From: UBA2334 sp964396895
GTDB taxonomy: Bacteria; Pseudomonadota; Gammaproteobacteria; Burkholderiales; Burkholderiaceae_C
Assembly (NCBI GenBank): GCA_964396895.1
Contig: CAYNGJ010000024.1
Span: 1 to 55,874, forward strand
DNA length: 55,874 bases
Direction of reading: 5' to 3'
Shown one piece after another: positions 42,695 through 50,028 of the stretch (positions are counted from its first letter, which is position 1; every line of letters starts with the position of its first letter). The position numbers were made by a program, and so were the translations under genes. The notes under the pieces were generated by a model, which made no database searches, was not told the origin of the DNA, and was given only the letters and a program-made list of their open reading frames with translations.

Positions 42695-42734
42695 GGATGC
42701 CTTTTTCTTCATAAATTTCGTTGGAGGCCACACC

Positions 42735-43361
42735 TTGGTTGATGTCTATTCCGTGCTGGCGGTGCTCTCGGCTTACCTGTTGGGTTCGCTGTCGTTTGCC
42801 GTGATCGTGAGCCGTGTCATGGGCCTGAGCGACCCGCGCACCTTCGGCAGCAAAAACCCCGGCGCCACCAACGTGCTGCGCTCGGGCAGCAAAAAAGCAG
42901 CCATCGCCACGCTGGTGCTGGATGCCCTCAAGGGCTGGTTGCCGGTGTGGCTGGCCCAGCGGTGGGCCGCCGACATGGGCTGGGGCGACGCCACCGTGGC
43001 CCTGGTGGCCCTGGCGGCCTTTTTGGGGCACCTGTTCCCGGTGTTTTTCCGCTTCAAGGGTGGCAAAGGGGTGGCCACCGCTGCCGGTGTGCTGTTTGGC
43101 GTGGGTTGGGTGTTGGGGGTGGCCACGTTGGCGACGTTTGCCATTGTGGTGGCCTTCACCCGCTACGTGTCGCTGGCCTCGGTGGTGGCGGCGGTGTTTG
43201 CGCCCACCTTCTACCTCATGGGGTCTGACGTGGTCTGGGTCACCGCCCCCCCGGTGGTGGTGGCCCTGGTGGCCATGAGCGCGCTGCTGGTGTGGCGCCA
43301 CAGCGAGAACATCAACCGCCTGATTCAGGGCAAAGAATCCCGACTGGGGAGCAAGAAATGA
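42735..43361 (+). CDS. plsY: Acyl-phosphate glycerol-3-phosphate acyltransferase PlsY
   Basis: 208 residues, inner-membrane enzyme that makes lysophosphatidic acid from acyl-phosphate. Motifs: GSLSFAVIVSR, GSKNPGATNVLR, GHLFPVFFRFKGGKGVATA, and RHSENINRLIQGKESRLG. The start is TTG 42735 with TTGGAGG at 42721-42727; no ATG fits. The TGA overlaps the RidA ATG (ATGA, 43358-43361). Confidence 0.96.
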   Translation: MVDVYSVLAVLSAYLLGSLSFAVIVSRVMGLSDPRTFGSKNPGATNVLRSGSKKAAIATLVLDALKGWLPVWLAQRWAADMGWGDATVALVALAAFLGHLFPVFFRFKGGKGVATAAGVLFGVGWVLGVATLATFAIVVAFTRYVSLASVVAAVFAPTFYLMGSDVVWVTAPPVVVALVAMSALLVWRHSENINRLIQGKESRLGSKK

Positions 43362-43765
43362 ACGATGCCAATCACACCAACGTCAACGCGCCAGCGCAAT
43401 CTGCTGACCACACGGGCGTGCAGCGCTGGCATGTGTCGGCCCGCTACAGCGAGGCTGCGGCGTTCAACGGGGTGGTGTACCTGGCCGGCATGGTGCCCGA
43501 GTGCGCGGAGTTGGACATTCGCAGCCAGACCGCCAACGTGCTGGCCCAGATTGACCAGCGCCTGGCCGAGGCCGGCAGCGACAAGGCCCACCTGCTGCGG
43601 GTGCAAATTTACCTGTCGCACATCAGCGACATTGCTGCCATGAACGAGGTGTGGGACGCCTGGGTGCCCGCAGGCCACGCACCTCCGCGTGCCACGGTGG
43701 AAGCCCGCCTGGCCCGCCCCGACTGGAAAATCGAGGTGGTGGCCACGGCGGCGCAGCGCGCCTAA
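43358..43765 (+). CDS. RidA family protein (YjgF/YER057c/UK114)
   Basis: 135 residues. Contains AFNGVVYLAGMVPE, ANVLAQIDQRLAEAGSDKAHLLRVQIYL and the C-terminal PPRATVEARLARPDWKIEV. The conserved Arg (R in PPRATVEA) is present, so it may be an active imine/enamine deaminase, but this subgroup is not RidA proper and the substrate is unknown. Start coupled to plsY; it ends 4 bp into the convergent HD-GYP-like gene. Confidence 0.9.
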   Translation: MNDANHTNVNAPAQSADHTGVQRWHVSARYSEAAAFNGVVYLAGMVPECAELDIRSQTANVLAQIDQRLAEAGSDKAHLLRVQIYLSHISDIAAMNEVWDAWVPAGHAPPRATVEARLARPDWKIEVVATAAQRA

Positions 43766-45054
43766 CGCAGGCCCAGGCCGCGCTCAGGGCCGGTTTTGGA
43801 AAACGCCAGTGCCTTGAGCATGGCATCCATGTTCAGGCGCACCCGGATGGTCGAGGCCGACACCGCCTGGGCCACCGCCACCGCCGCCGAGGCGGTGTGG
43901 TGCAGGCGGGGTTCCGCAATGGGTTCGTCGCGCTTGTTGAGCACGCTGGCCACATAGGGTTCGCTGGCTTTGGCGCCCCGGCGCAGTACCACGGCGGTTT
44001 CGCCGTTGACCAGCTTCACGTAGGTGCCCGCTGGGTGCAGGCCCAGCACCTGCACCAGGGCCAGACCGACCTCGTCGTGCCCGCCCGCACCGGCTTGCAC
44101 AATGGCCGAGCGGGCCGCGTCTTTCGCGTCGCGACCGGCGCGGGAAATGCGCGGGCTCATGGCCGCGGTGTAGCGGTCAACCACCTGCAAAATCCGGGTC
44201 AACCGCTCAGCCGGGCTGCGCTGTGTCAGGGGCAGGTTGCAGGGCAACTCTGCGTGGTGGCTCAGTATCACCTTCAGCCACAGCGGGTCGTTCACCCCGG
44301 CGGCCCGCAGCAGGCGAACGGCCTCGGTCGGGTGCCCGTCAATCTGGGCCTGCTGCTGGGGCGATGGCCGCGCTTTCTGGCCCGCCAGCAGGTCCTGCAG
44401 CGTGGTCATGGCCAGGTTCATGGTGAGTGCGGCGCACCCGAGGCTGGTGGTTTCTTCGGGCGTCAGCTTCAGGGGCTCGGCCACCAGTTGGCACACACAG
44501 CAGCACAGCAGGGAATGCAGGGCGCTGTAGCCGCTGAACCCGGTCACGGCGCGGTGCAGCAGCAAGAACATGGCGGCGTCGCGGTCGCGGTTGAGCAGTT
44601 GCTGGCGGGGTTGGTCCACCTGGCTGTGCAGGCGCTGCAGCGCCTCTGTGCCCGCCTCGCCGCCCTGTGCCAATTGGCCCAACGTGATTTTGAGCCTGGC
44701 TTCGGTCTGCGCCCAGGCCTCAGGCAGCGTGCCTTGGATTACTGTCTCGACCTCCGGACTTTTGAAGGACACCAGCTTGTCGATGTCTTTGAGCGGGGCG
44801 TCGCGCCGAGTGGCCTCGTTCAGGCCACTCATGAGCACCTTCAGGGCCTCGTCTGACTCTTCGTATTCCACGAACACGGCTTTGCGCCTTTGCAGCGACT
44901 CCAGCGCGGCCTGGTTTTCGATGCGCAGGCCCTTGGCCAGCAGCACCCGCCCTGCATCGTCGCGCAGGGTAAAACGCAACTGGGCGCCCACGTGCAGCTG
45001 CACGGGCGATACGGCAATCAGGTCATGCGATGGACTGGGGGAGGGTTCGGCCAT
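43762..45054 (-). CDS. Degenerate HD-GYP domain protein
   Basis: 430 residues. The N-terminal 100 residues form a PilZ-like or DUF3391-like region (VGAQLRFTLRDDAGRVLLAKG). The C-terminal domain aligns with HD-GYP c-di-GMP phosphodiesterases, yet the metal-binding residues are lost: the HD pair reads MN (ALTMNLAM), and the GYP loop HHE-x3-GYP reads HHAELPCNLP; HP (GHPTEAVRLL) and DRYTAAMSPR remain. It is therefore probably a binding or adaptor protein without phosphodiesterase activity. It lies 30 bp downstream of yajQ on the same strand, another c-di-GMP-linked family. Confidence 0.75.
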   Translation of the reverse strand: MAEPSPSPSHDLIAVSPVQLHVGAQLRFTLRDDAGRVLLAKGLRIENQAALESLQRRKAVFVEYEESDEALKVLMSGLNEATRRDAPLKDIDKLVSFKSPEVETVIQGTLPEAWAQTEARLKITLGQLAQGGEAGTEALQRLHSQVDQPRQQLLNRDRDAAMFLLLHRAVTGFSGYSALHSLLCCCVCQLVAEPLKLTPEETTSLGCAALTMNLAMTTLQDLLAGQKARPSPQQQAQIDGHPTEAVRLLRAAGVNDPLWLKVILSHHAELPCNLPLTQRSPAERLTRILQVVDRYTAAMSPRISRAGRDAKDAARSAIVQAGAGGHDEVGLALVQVLGLHPAGTYVKLVNGETAVVLRRGAKASEPYVASVLNKRDEPIAEPRLHHTASAAVAVAQAVSASTIRVRLNMDAMLKALAFSKTGPERGLGLR

Positions 45055-45084
45055 GTGTGCGGTACCACGGGCAGGCGCCCGGCA

Positions 45085-45570
45085 TCAGTCCCGGAAGTTG
45101 TTGAAGCTCAGCGGCAGGTCGGCAATGTCTTTGCGGATCACGGCCATGGCGGCCTGCAGGTCGTCGCGCTTGGCGCCGGTGACGCGCACCTTGCCGTCGT
45201 TGATGGCGGCTTGTACCTTCAGTTTGCTGGCCTTGATGGCCTGCTGAATTTTTTTGCCCAGTTCGGCTTCGATGCCGTTGCGCACCGTCAGCAGTTGCTT
45301 GACCTTGTCGCCGCCGATTTTTTCAATTTTGCCGGCGTCCAGAAAACGCACATCCACGCCACGCTTGGCCAGCTTCGCCCGCAGCACTTCGTCCACCTGG
45401 CCGATTTGGAAGTCGCTGTCGCCAAACAGGGTGATGACTTTGTCCTTCAGCTCCAGATTGGCGGAGGTGCCCTTGAAGTCGAACCGCGTGCCCACTTCGC
45501 GTGAAGTGACATCCACGGCGTTTTTCACTTCAACCAAATCGGCTTCGAGAACGGTGTCAAAAGAGGGCAT
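45085..45570 (-). CDS. yajQ: YajQ family nucleotide-binding protein
   Basis: 161 residues, full length. MPSFDTVLEADLVEVKNAVD, REVGTRFDFKGTSANLELK, and LPLSFNNFRD at the C-terminus. Two ferredoxin-like domains. Members bind c-di-GMP in Xanthomonas and other species and have been linked to transcriptional control. Probably transcribed with the downstream HD-GYP-like gene. Confidence 0.95.
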   Translation of the reverse strand: MPSFDTVLEADLVEVKNAVDVTSREVGTRFDFKGTSANLELKDKVITLFGDSDFQIGQVDEVLRAKLAKRGVDVRFLDAGKIEKIGGDKVKQLLTVRNGIEAELGKKIQQAIKASKLKVQAAINDGKVRVTGAKRDDLQAAMAVIRKDIADLPLSFNNFRD

Positions 45571-45616
45571 GGGTACTCAGACTTTCAGGTGGAAACCAGG
45601 GTGAGACAATCCTGGG

Positions 45617-46669
45617 ATGTTAGTCGAGAACCAGGTCCCGCTCCAGTCGTTGAACACCTTTGGCATACAGGCGCGCGCGCACCAGTTGGTGCGTGTGGCC
45701 AGTGTGGCGGACGTGCAGTCGCTGCACCGGGCACACCCCGCGTGGCTGCGCAGCCAGCCCCTGGTGCTGGGCGGTGGCAGCAACCTGGTGTTGACGGGCG
45801 ACGTGCAGAGCCTGGTGCTCAAAGTCGAGATTGCCGGTCGGCGGCTGCTGGCCGACACCCCCAGCCACTGGGTGGTGGAGGCGGGGGCGGGCGAGAACTG
45901 GCACGACCTGGTGGCGTGGACGCTGACCCAAGGGTTGCCGGGGCTGGAAAACCTGGCGCTGATCCCGGGCACCGTCGGGGCCTCGCCGGTGCAAAACATT
46001 GGTGCCTATGGCGTGGAGCTGCAAGACCGCTTCCACTCGCTGGATGCGGTGGACTTGCACACGGGCCAGGTGTTCACGCTGGACGCGGCGCAGTGTGGCT
46101 TTGGCTACCGGGACTCGGTGTTCAAGCACGTCGGGGGCTCACAGGGGCAGCTCGGGTTGGCGGGCAGGGCCCTCATCACCCATGTGCGGCTGGCCCTGCC
46201 CAAGCGCTGGTCGCCCGAACTGGGTTACCTGGAGCTGGCCCGCAAGGCCGAGGAGGCGGGGCAGGCCCCGTCGGCCCGGCAGGTGTTTGACTGGGTGTGC
46301 GCCATCCGCCGCGCCAAGTTGCCCGATCCGGCCGTGCTGGGCAATGCGGGCAGTTTTTTCAAAAACCCCACCGTGTCGCCCGAGCAGTGCGCCGACATCA
46401 TCGGACGCGACCCCAAGGTGGTGCACTACCCCATGCCGGACGGCAGCGTGAAGCTGGCCGCTGGATGGCTCATCGACGCCTGCGGCTGGAAGGGCAAAAC
46501 CGTGGGCCAGGCCGGTGTGTATGACAAGCAGGCCCTGGTGCTGGTCAACCGGGGCGACACCGAGCACCCCTGCACGGGCGGGCAGGTGATGACGCTGGCG
46601 CGCGCCATCCAGACCAGCGTGTATGAGCGTTTCGGTCTGCGCTTGGACATTGAGCCGGTGGTGGTGTGA
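45617..46669 (+). CDS. murB: UDP-N-acetylmuramate dehydrogenase MurB
   Basis: 350 residues, type I MurB. FAD-binding LVLGGGSNLVLTG, GLENLALIPGTVGASPVQNI, YRDSVFK, and active-site LGNAGSFFKNP (catalytic Ser) and WLIDACGWKGK with the late Glu region. Reduces UDP-GlcNAc-enolpyruvate to UDP-MurNAc in peptidoglycan synthesis. Divergent from yajQ (46-bp gap). Its stop overlaps the GTG of the next gene. Confidence 0.97.
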   Translation: MLVENQVPLQSLNTFGIQARAHQLVRVASVADVQSLHRAHPAWLRSQPLVLGGGSNLVLTGDVQSLVLKVEIAGRRLLADTPSHWVVEAGAGENWHDLVAWTLTQGLPGLENLALIPGTVGASPVQNIGAYGVELQDRFHSLDAVDLHTGQVFTLDAAQCGFGYRDSVFKHVGGSQGQLGLAGRALITHVRLALPKRWSPELGYLELARKAEEAGQAPSARQVFDWVCAIRRAKLPDPAVLGNAGSFFKNPTVSPEQCADIIGRDPKVVHYPMPDGSVKLAAGWLIDACGWKGKTVGQAGVYDKQALVLVNRGDTEHPCTGGQVMTLARAIQTSVYERFGLRLDIEPVVV

Positions 46670-47682
46670 GCCGCGCCATCCGTTCCCAACCAAAAGCGTT
46701 CCGCCGTTGGCGCTGGGCGCTGGCGGTCGCGCTGGTGTTGGCGTTGTTGTGGACGCTGGGGCCGCGCAACGCCTTTGGCCCCCATGAACCCAGCCCCCGG
46801 GCTGCGCCGCCCGCTGATGTGGCCCAGTTGGATGCCTGGTTGGCCCAGGGTGAGGCCGCTCAGCCCCACCTGCGGCCCGACACCGCCAAGCGCGTGGGGT
46901 GGCACGGGGCGCCGGGGCAGCGCACACCGTGGGCGGTGGTGTATCTGCATGGATTCACTGCCACCCGGCTGGAAACGGCGCCGTTGGCGCAACACCTGGC
47001 CCAGCAACTGGGGGCCAACCTGTTTGAAACCCGTTTGACCGGCCACGGCGCCGATGCCCAGGCCATGGGCGATGCGACGGTGCAAGACTGGCTGGCCGAC
47101 ACCGTGGAAGCCGTGCAGGTGGGCCAGCGGCTGGGGGAGCGGGTGCTGCTGTTGGGCGTGTCCACCGGGGCCACGCTGGGCAACTGGCTGGCACTGCAGC
47201 CGCTGGGTCAGGCCGTCGCGGCGCAGGTGTGGGTGTCGCCCAACTATGGCCCTGCGGTCAAGCGCTCGGAACTCATCAACGGCCCTTGGGGGCAGCAGAT
47301 TGCCCTGGCGCTGGAAGGCGAGATGCGCGGCCAGCCCACCAACGACCCCCGTGAAAACAACGCATGGACCCAGCGCTACCCGACCAAGGCACTGTTTCCC
47401 ATGATGGCGCTGGTCAAGCAGGTGCGCGAGAGCGACCTGTCGGCCGTGCGCACACCGGTGCTGGTGCTCTATTCACCGGCAGACCAGACGGTGGATGCCA
47501 ACGAAACCGTCCTGGCGTTTGCGCGCCTGGGCAGCCCGTTGAAGGTGCTGGAGCCCGTTGCTTACAGCGAGGCCACAGGCCAGCATGTGCTGGCGGGCGA
47601 CATCCGTGCACCCAAAGCCACAGCCCCCATGGCCGAGCGCATGGCCCAATGGGTCAAGGCCCTGCCCGCCGCTCAGCCCTGA
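46666..47682 (+). CDS. Membrane-anchored alpha/beta hydrolase
   Basis: 338 residues, start GTG 46666 inside the murB stop region. One N-terminal membrane segment (WALAVALVLALLWTLG) suggests inner-membrane anchoring with the enzyme outside the cytoplasm. Hydrolase markers: VVYLHGFTATRLETAPLAQH, nucleophile GVSTGATLGN, LVLYSPADQTVDA (Asp) and the late His in TGQHVLAGD. Resembles lysophospholipase/carboxylesterase proteins; substrate unknown. Confidence 0.87.
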   Translation: MSRAIRSQPKAFRRWRWALAVALVLALLWTLGPRNAFGPHEPSPRAAPPADVAQLDAWLAQGEAAQPHLRPDTAKRVGWHGAPGQRTPWAVVYLHGFTATRLETAPLAQHLAQQLGANLFETRLTGHGADAQAMGDATVQDWLADTVEAVQVGQRLGERVLLLGVSTGATLGNWLALQPLGQAVAAQVWVSPNYGPAVKRSELINGPWGQQIALALEGEMRGQPTNDPRENNAWTQRYPTKALFPMMALVKQVRESDLSAVRTPVLVLYSPADQTVDANETVLAFARLGSPLKVLEPVAYSEATGQHVLAGDIRAPKATAPMAERMAQWVKALPAAQP

Positions 47683-47706
47683 CCTGCAGCCGACCGAACA
47701 AAAAAA

Positions 47707-47729
47707 ACCGGCGCAGGTCATGCGCCGGT
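47707..47729 (-). terminator. Rho-independent terminator of argG
   Basis: ACCGGCGCA-GGTCA-TGCGCCGGT, 9-bp stem, followed on the minus strand by TTTTTTT (47701-47707 as A on plus). Lies about 30 bp past the argG stop. Confidence 0.9.
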
Positions 47730-47757
47730 GGTCGGTGGGGCGTGGGGTGCGGTGGTG

Positions 47758-49089
47758 TTACTCGCTCAGGCGCAGCATGTCGGTGCCGTCACCGGCAGAC
47801 AGCAAACCTGTTTTGGCATAAACACCCAGCTTGGCGCGGGTGTCGGTGATGTCGAGGTTGCGCATGGTCAGCTGGCCGATGCGGTCCAGCGGGCTGAACG
47901 GCGCGTTTTCCACCTTCTCCATGCTCAGGCGCTCGGGCGCGTAAGTGAGGTTGGGGCTGTCGGTGTTGACCAAGCTGTAGTCGTTGCCACGGCGCAGTTC
48001 CAGCGTCACCTCGCCGGTCACGGCGCGGGCCACCCAGCGCTGGGCGGTTTCGCGCAGCATCAGGGCTTGTGGGTCGAACCAGCGGCCCTGGTACAGCAGG
48101 CGGCCCAGGCGCAGGCCGTTGATGCGGTACTGCTCAATGGTGTCCTCGTTGTGGATGCCGGTCACCAGCCGCTCGTAGGCAATGTGCAGCAGCGCCATGC
48201 CGGGGGCTTCGTAAATGCCACGGCTCTTGGCTTCGATGATGCGGTTTTCTATCTGGTCGCTCATCCCCAGGCCGTGGCGGCCACCGATGCGGTTGGCCTC
48301 CAGCATCAGCTCCACCGGGTTGGCGAAGGTTTGGCCGTTCAGCGCCACGGGTTGGCCTTCTTCAAAGCGCACGGTCACTTCTTCGCGCTGGACTACAACC
48401 TCGTCTTTCCAGAACGCCACGCCCATGATGGGGTTGACGATGCGGATGCCGCTGTTCAAAAACTCCAGGTCCTTGGCTTCGTGCGTGGCACCCAGCAGGT
48501 TGCTGTCGGTGCTGTAGGCCTTTTCGGCGCTCATTTTGTAGCCGTGGCCGTGCTGGGTCATGAAGGCCGACATTTCGGCGCGGCCACCCAGTTCGTCAAT
48601 GAAGGTCTGGTCCAGCCAGGGTTTGTAGATGCGCAGGCTGGGGTTGGTCAGCAGGCCGTAGCGGTAAAAGCGCTCGATGTCGTTGCCCTTGAAGGTGGAG
48701 CCGTCGCCCCAGATGTGCACATCGTCTTCCTTCATGGCCGCCACCAGCATGGTGCCGGTCACGGCACGGCCCAGCGGGGTGGTGTTGAAGTAGGTCACGC
48801 CACCGGTGCTGATGTGGAAGGCGCCGCACTGGATGGCGGCAATGCCCTCGGCCACCAGCTGGCTGCGGCAGTCGATCAGGCGGGCCTTTTCAGCGCCGTA
48901 GGCCATGGCCTTGCGGGGAATTTCGTCGTAGTCGCTCTCGTCGGGCTGACCCAGGTTGGCGGTGTAGGCGTAAGGCACAGCGCCTTTTTGGCGCATCCAG
49001 AGCAGGGCGGCGCTGGTGTCAAGGCCGCCCGAGAAGGCAATGCCCACTTTTTGACCGGCGGGGATGTGTTGGAGAATGGTATTTGACAT
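47758..49089 (-). CDS. argG: Argininosuccinate synthase
   Basis: 443 residues, the longer E. coli-type ArgG. ATP pyrophosphatase loop IAFSGGLDTSAAL, then YTANLGQPDESDYD and GNDIERFYRYGLL. Joins citrulline and aspartate in arginine synthesis. The start at 49089 is preceded by AGAGGG, which is the right-hand part of repeat copy 7, so this element supplies the Shine-Dalgarno sequence. Confidence 0.97.
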   Translation of the reverse strand: MSNTILQHIPAGQKVGIAFSGGLDTSAALLWMRQKGAVPYAYTANLGQPDESDYDEIPRKAMAYGAEKARLIDCRSQLVAEGIAAIQCGAFHISTGGVTYFNTTPLGRAVTGTMLVAAMKEDDVHIWGDGSTFKGNDIERFYRYGLLTNPSLRIYKPWLDQTFIDELGGRAEMSAFMTQHGHGYKMSAEKAYSTDSNLLGATHEAKDLEFLNSGIRIVNPIMGVAFWKDEVVVQREEVTVRFEEGQPVALNGQTFANPVELMLEANRIGGRHGLGMSDQIENRIIEAKSRGIYEAPGMALLHIAYERLVTGIHNEDTIEQYRINGLRLGRLLYQGRWFDPQALMLRETAQRWVARAVTGEVTLELRRGNDYSLVNTDSPNLTYAPERLSMEKVENAPFSPLDRIGQLTMRNLDITDTRAKLGVYAKTGLLSAGDGTDMLRLSE

Positions 49090-49102
49090 GAAATTGCCCT
49101 CT

Positions 49103-49132
49103 ATCGCTTGATTGGTAAGCGTTTATAGCTAT
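49103..49132 (-). repeat. ATAGCT-N18-AGCGAT element, copy 7 (argG leader)
   Basis: On minus ATAGCT 49132-49127 and AGCGAT 49108-49103, 18 bases apart. An internal CGCTT...AAGCG could pair. The element runs to the argG start and carries its ribosome binding site. Confidence 0.75.
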
Positions 49133-49208
49133 TGAAATGATTTTTCGGTAACCCACAGTTGAATCGCCGATGGCACAGCGGTCAGGCGGGGCTGTGCGCT
49201 CAGGGGGC

Positions 49209-49526
49209 TCAGCCGAAGTGGCAGATGTAGTGGTAGGCCTCGGTCACCCGGATGTTGAACGAGCTGTTGCCTGGCACCGAAAAGCGCTCGCCAGCCTTGG
49301 CGGTCAGCCATTCGGTGGTGCCCGCCAGTTGGTACTCGCAGCTGCCGGCCACGCACTCCATGATTTCAGGGGCACCGGTGTTGAAGGTCAGGCTGGCGGG
49401 CAGCACCACGCCCACGGACTTTTTGGTGCCATCGGCCAGGGTGATGTTGTGGCTCACGCACTTCCCGTCGAAGTACACATTGGCTTGGGTGGTGACGCTG
49501 ACGTTCTGGATGAGGCTGGTGGTCAT
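49209..49526 (-). CDS. ppnP: Pyrimidine/purine nucleoside phosphorylase PpnP
   Basis: 105 residues, small cupin (YaiE family). ANVYFDGKCVSHNITLADG, KSVGVVLPASLTFNTGAPEI, YHYICHFG. Cleaves nucleosides with phosphate. ATG 49526; an in-frame ATG at 49544 would add 6 residues. The 119 bp between it and argG hold repeat copy 7 and no gene. Confidence 0.93.
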   Translation of the reverse strand: MTTSLIQNVSVTTQANVYFDGKCVSHNITLADGTKKSVGVVLPASLTFNTGAPEIMECVAGSCEYQLAGTTEWLTAKAGERFSVPGNSSFNIRVTEAYHYICHFG

Positions 49527-49604
49527 GGGGCGTTTGCTGTTCAAAACGAGGGTGGCAGGGTGGGCGTGACCAGTCCTGCGGTGGGTGGGGCCAAACCACT
49601 GATT

Positions 49605-49973
49605 TTAGGGGAGCATGGCCGCCAGCTCTTTGGCCCATTCGTCGGGCGAAAAGCCCACGGTGATGCGGTGCGGCCACACCAACACCGGCCGTTTGATGAG
49701 GCTGGGGTGCGCCGCGATCAGCGCCACGGCGCTGGCCGCATCCACGGCCAAGGCCTGCGTGGCCGGGGGCAGACCGCGCCAGGTGGTGCCCTTGCGGTTG
49801 AGCAGCACAGACCAGTCGGGGCCATGGGGCGAGGACAGCCAACCCTGAACCTGTTCCGGGGTCACACCTTGCTTTTTGAAGTCGTGGAACTCAAAGGCCA
49901 CGCCCTGGGCTTGCAGCCAGGTGCGCGCTTTTTTCACGGTGTCGCAGTGGGGAATGCCATACATCTTGAGCAT
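49605..49973 (-). CDS. ArsC/Spx-family thioredoxin-fold protein
   Basis: 123 residues, YffB-like branch of the ArsC family. YGIPHCDTVKKARTWL, FHDFKKQGVTPEQVQGW and RPVLVWPHRITVGFS. The cysteine motif has a single Cys (HCDT), unlike CxxC of Spx. Arsenate reduction is not established for this branch. The start at 49973 (MLKMYGIPHC) fits the family; residues upstream in frame do not. Divergent from folC (55 bp). Confidence 0.85.
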   Translation of the reverse strand: MLKMYGIPHCDTVKKARTWLQAQGVAFEFHDFKKQGVTPEQVQGWLSSPHGPDWSVLLNRKGTTWRGLPPATQALAVDAASAVALIAAHPSLIKRPVLVWPHRITVGFSPDEWAKELAAMLP

Positions 49974-50028
49974 GGTGGCATTGTGCCGGACCTCTGCCGA
50001 CCCATTGCCGTCCTGAGACAATCTGCCC

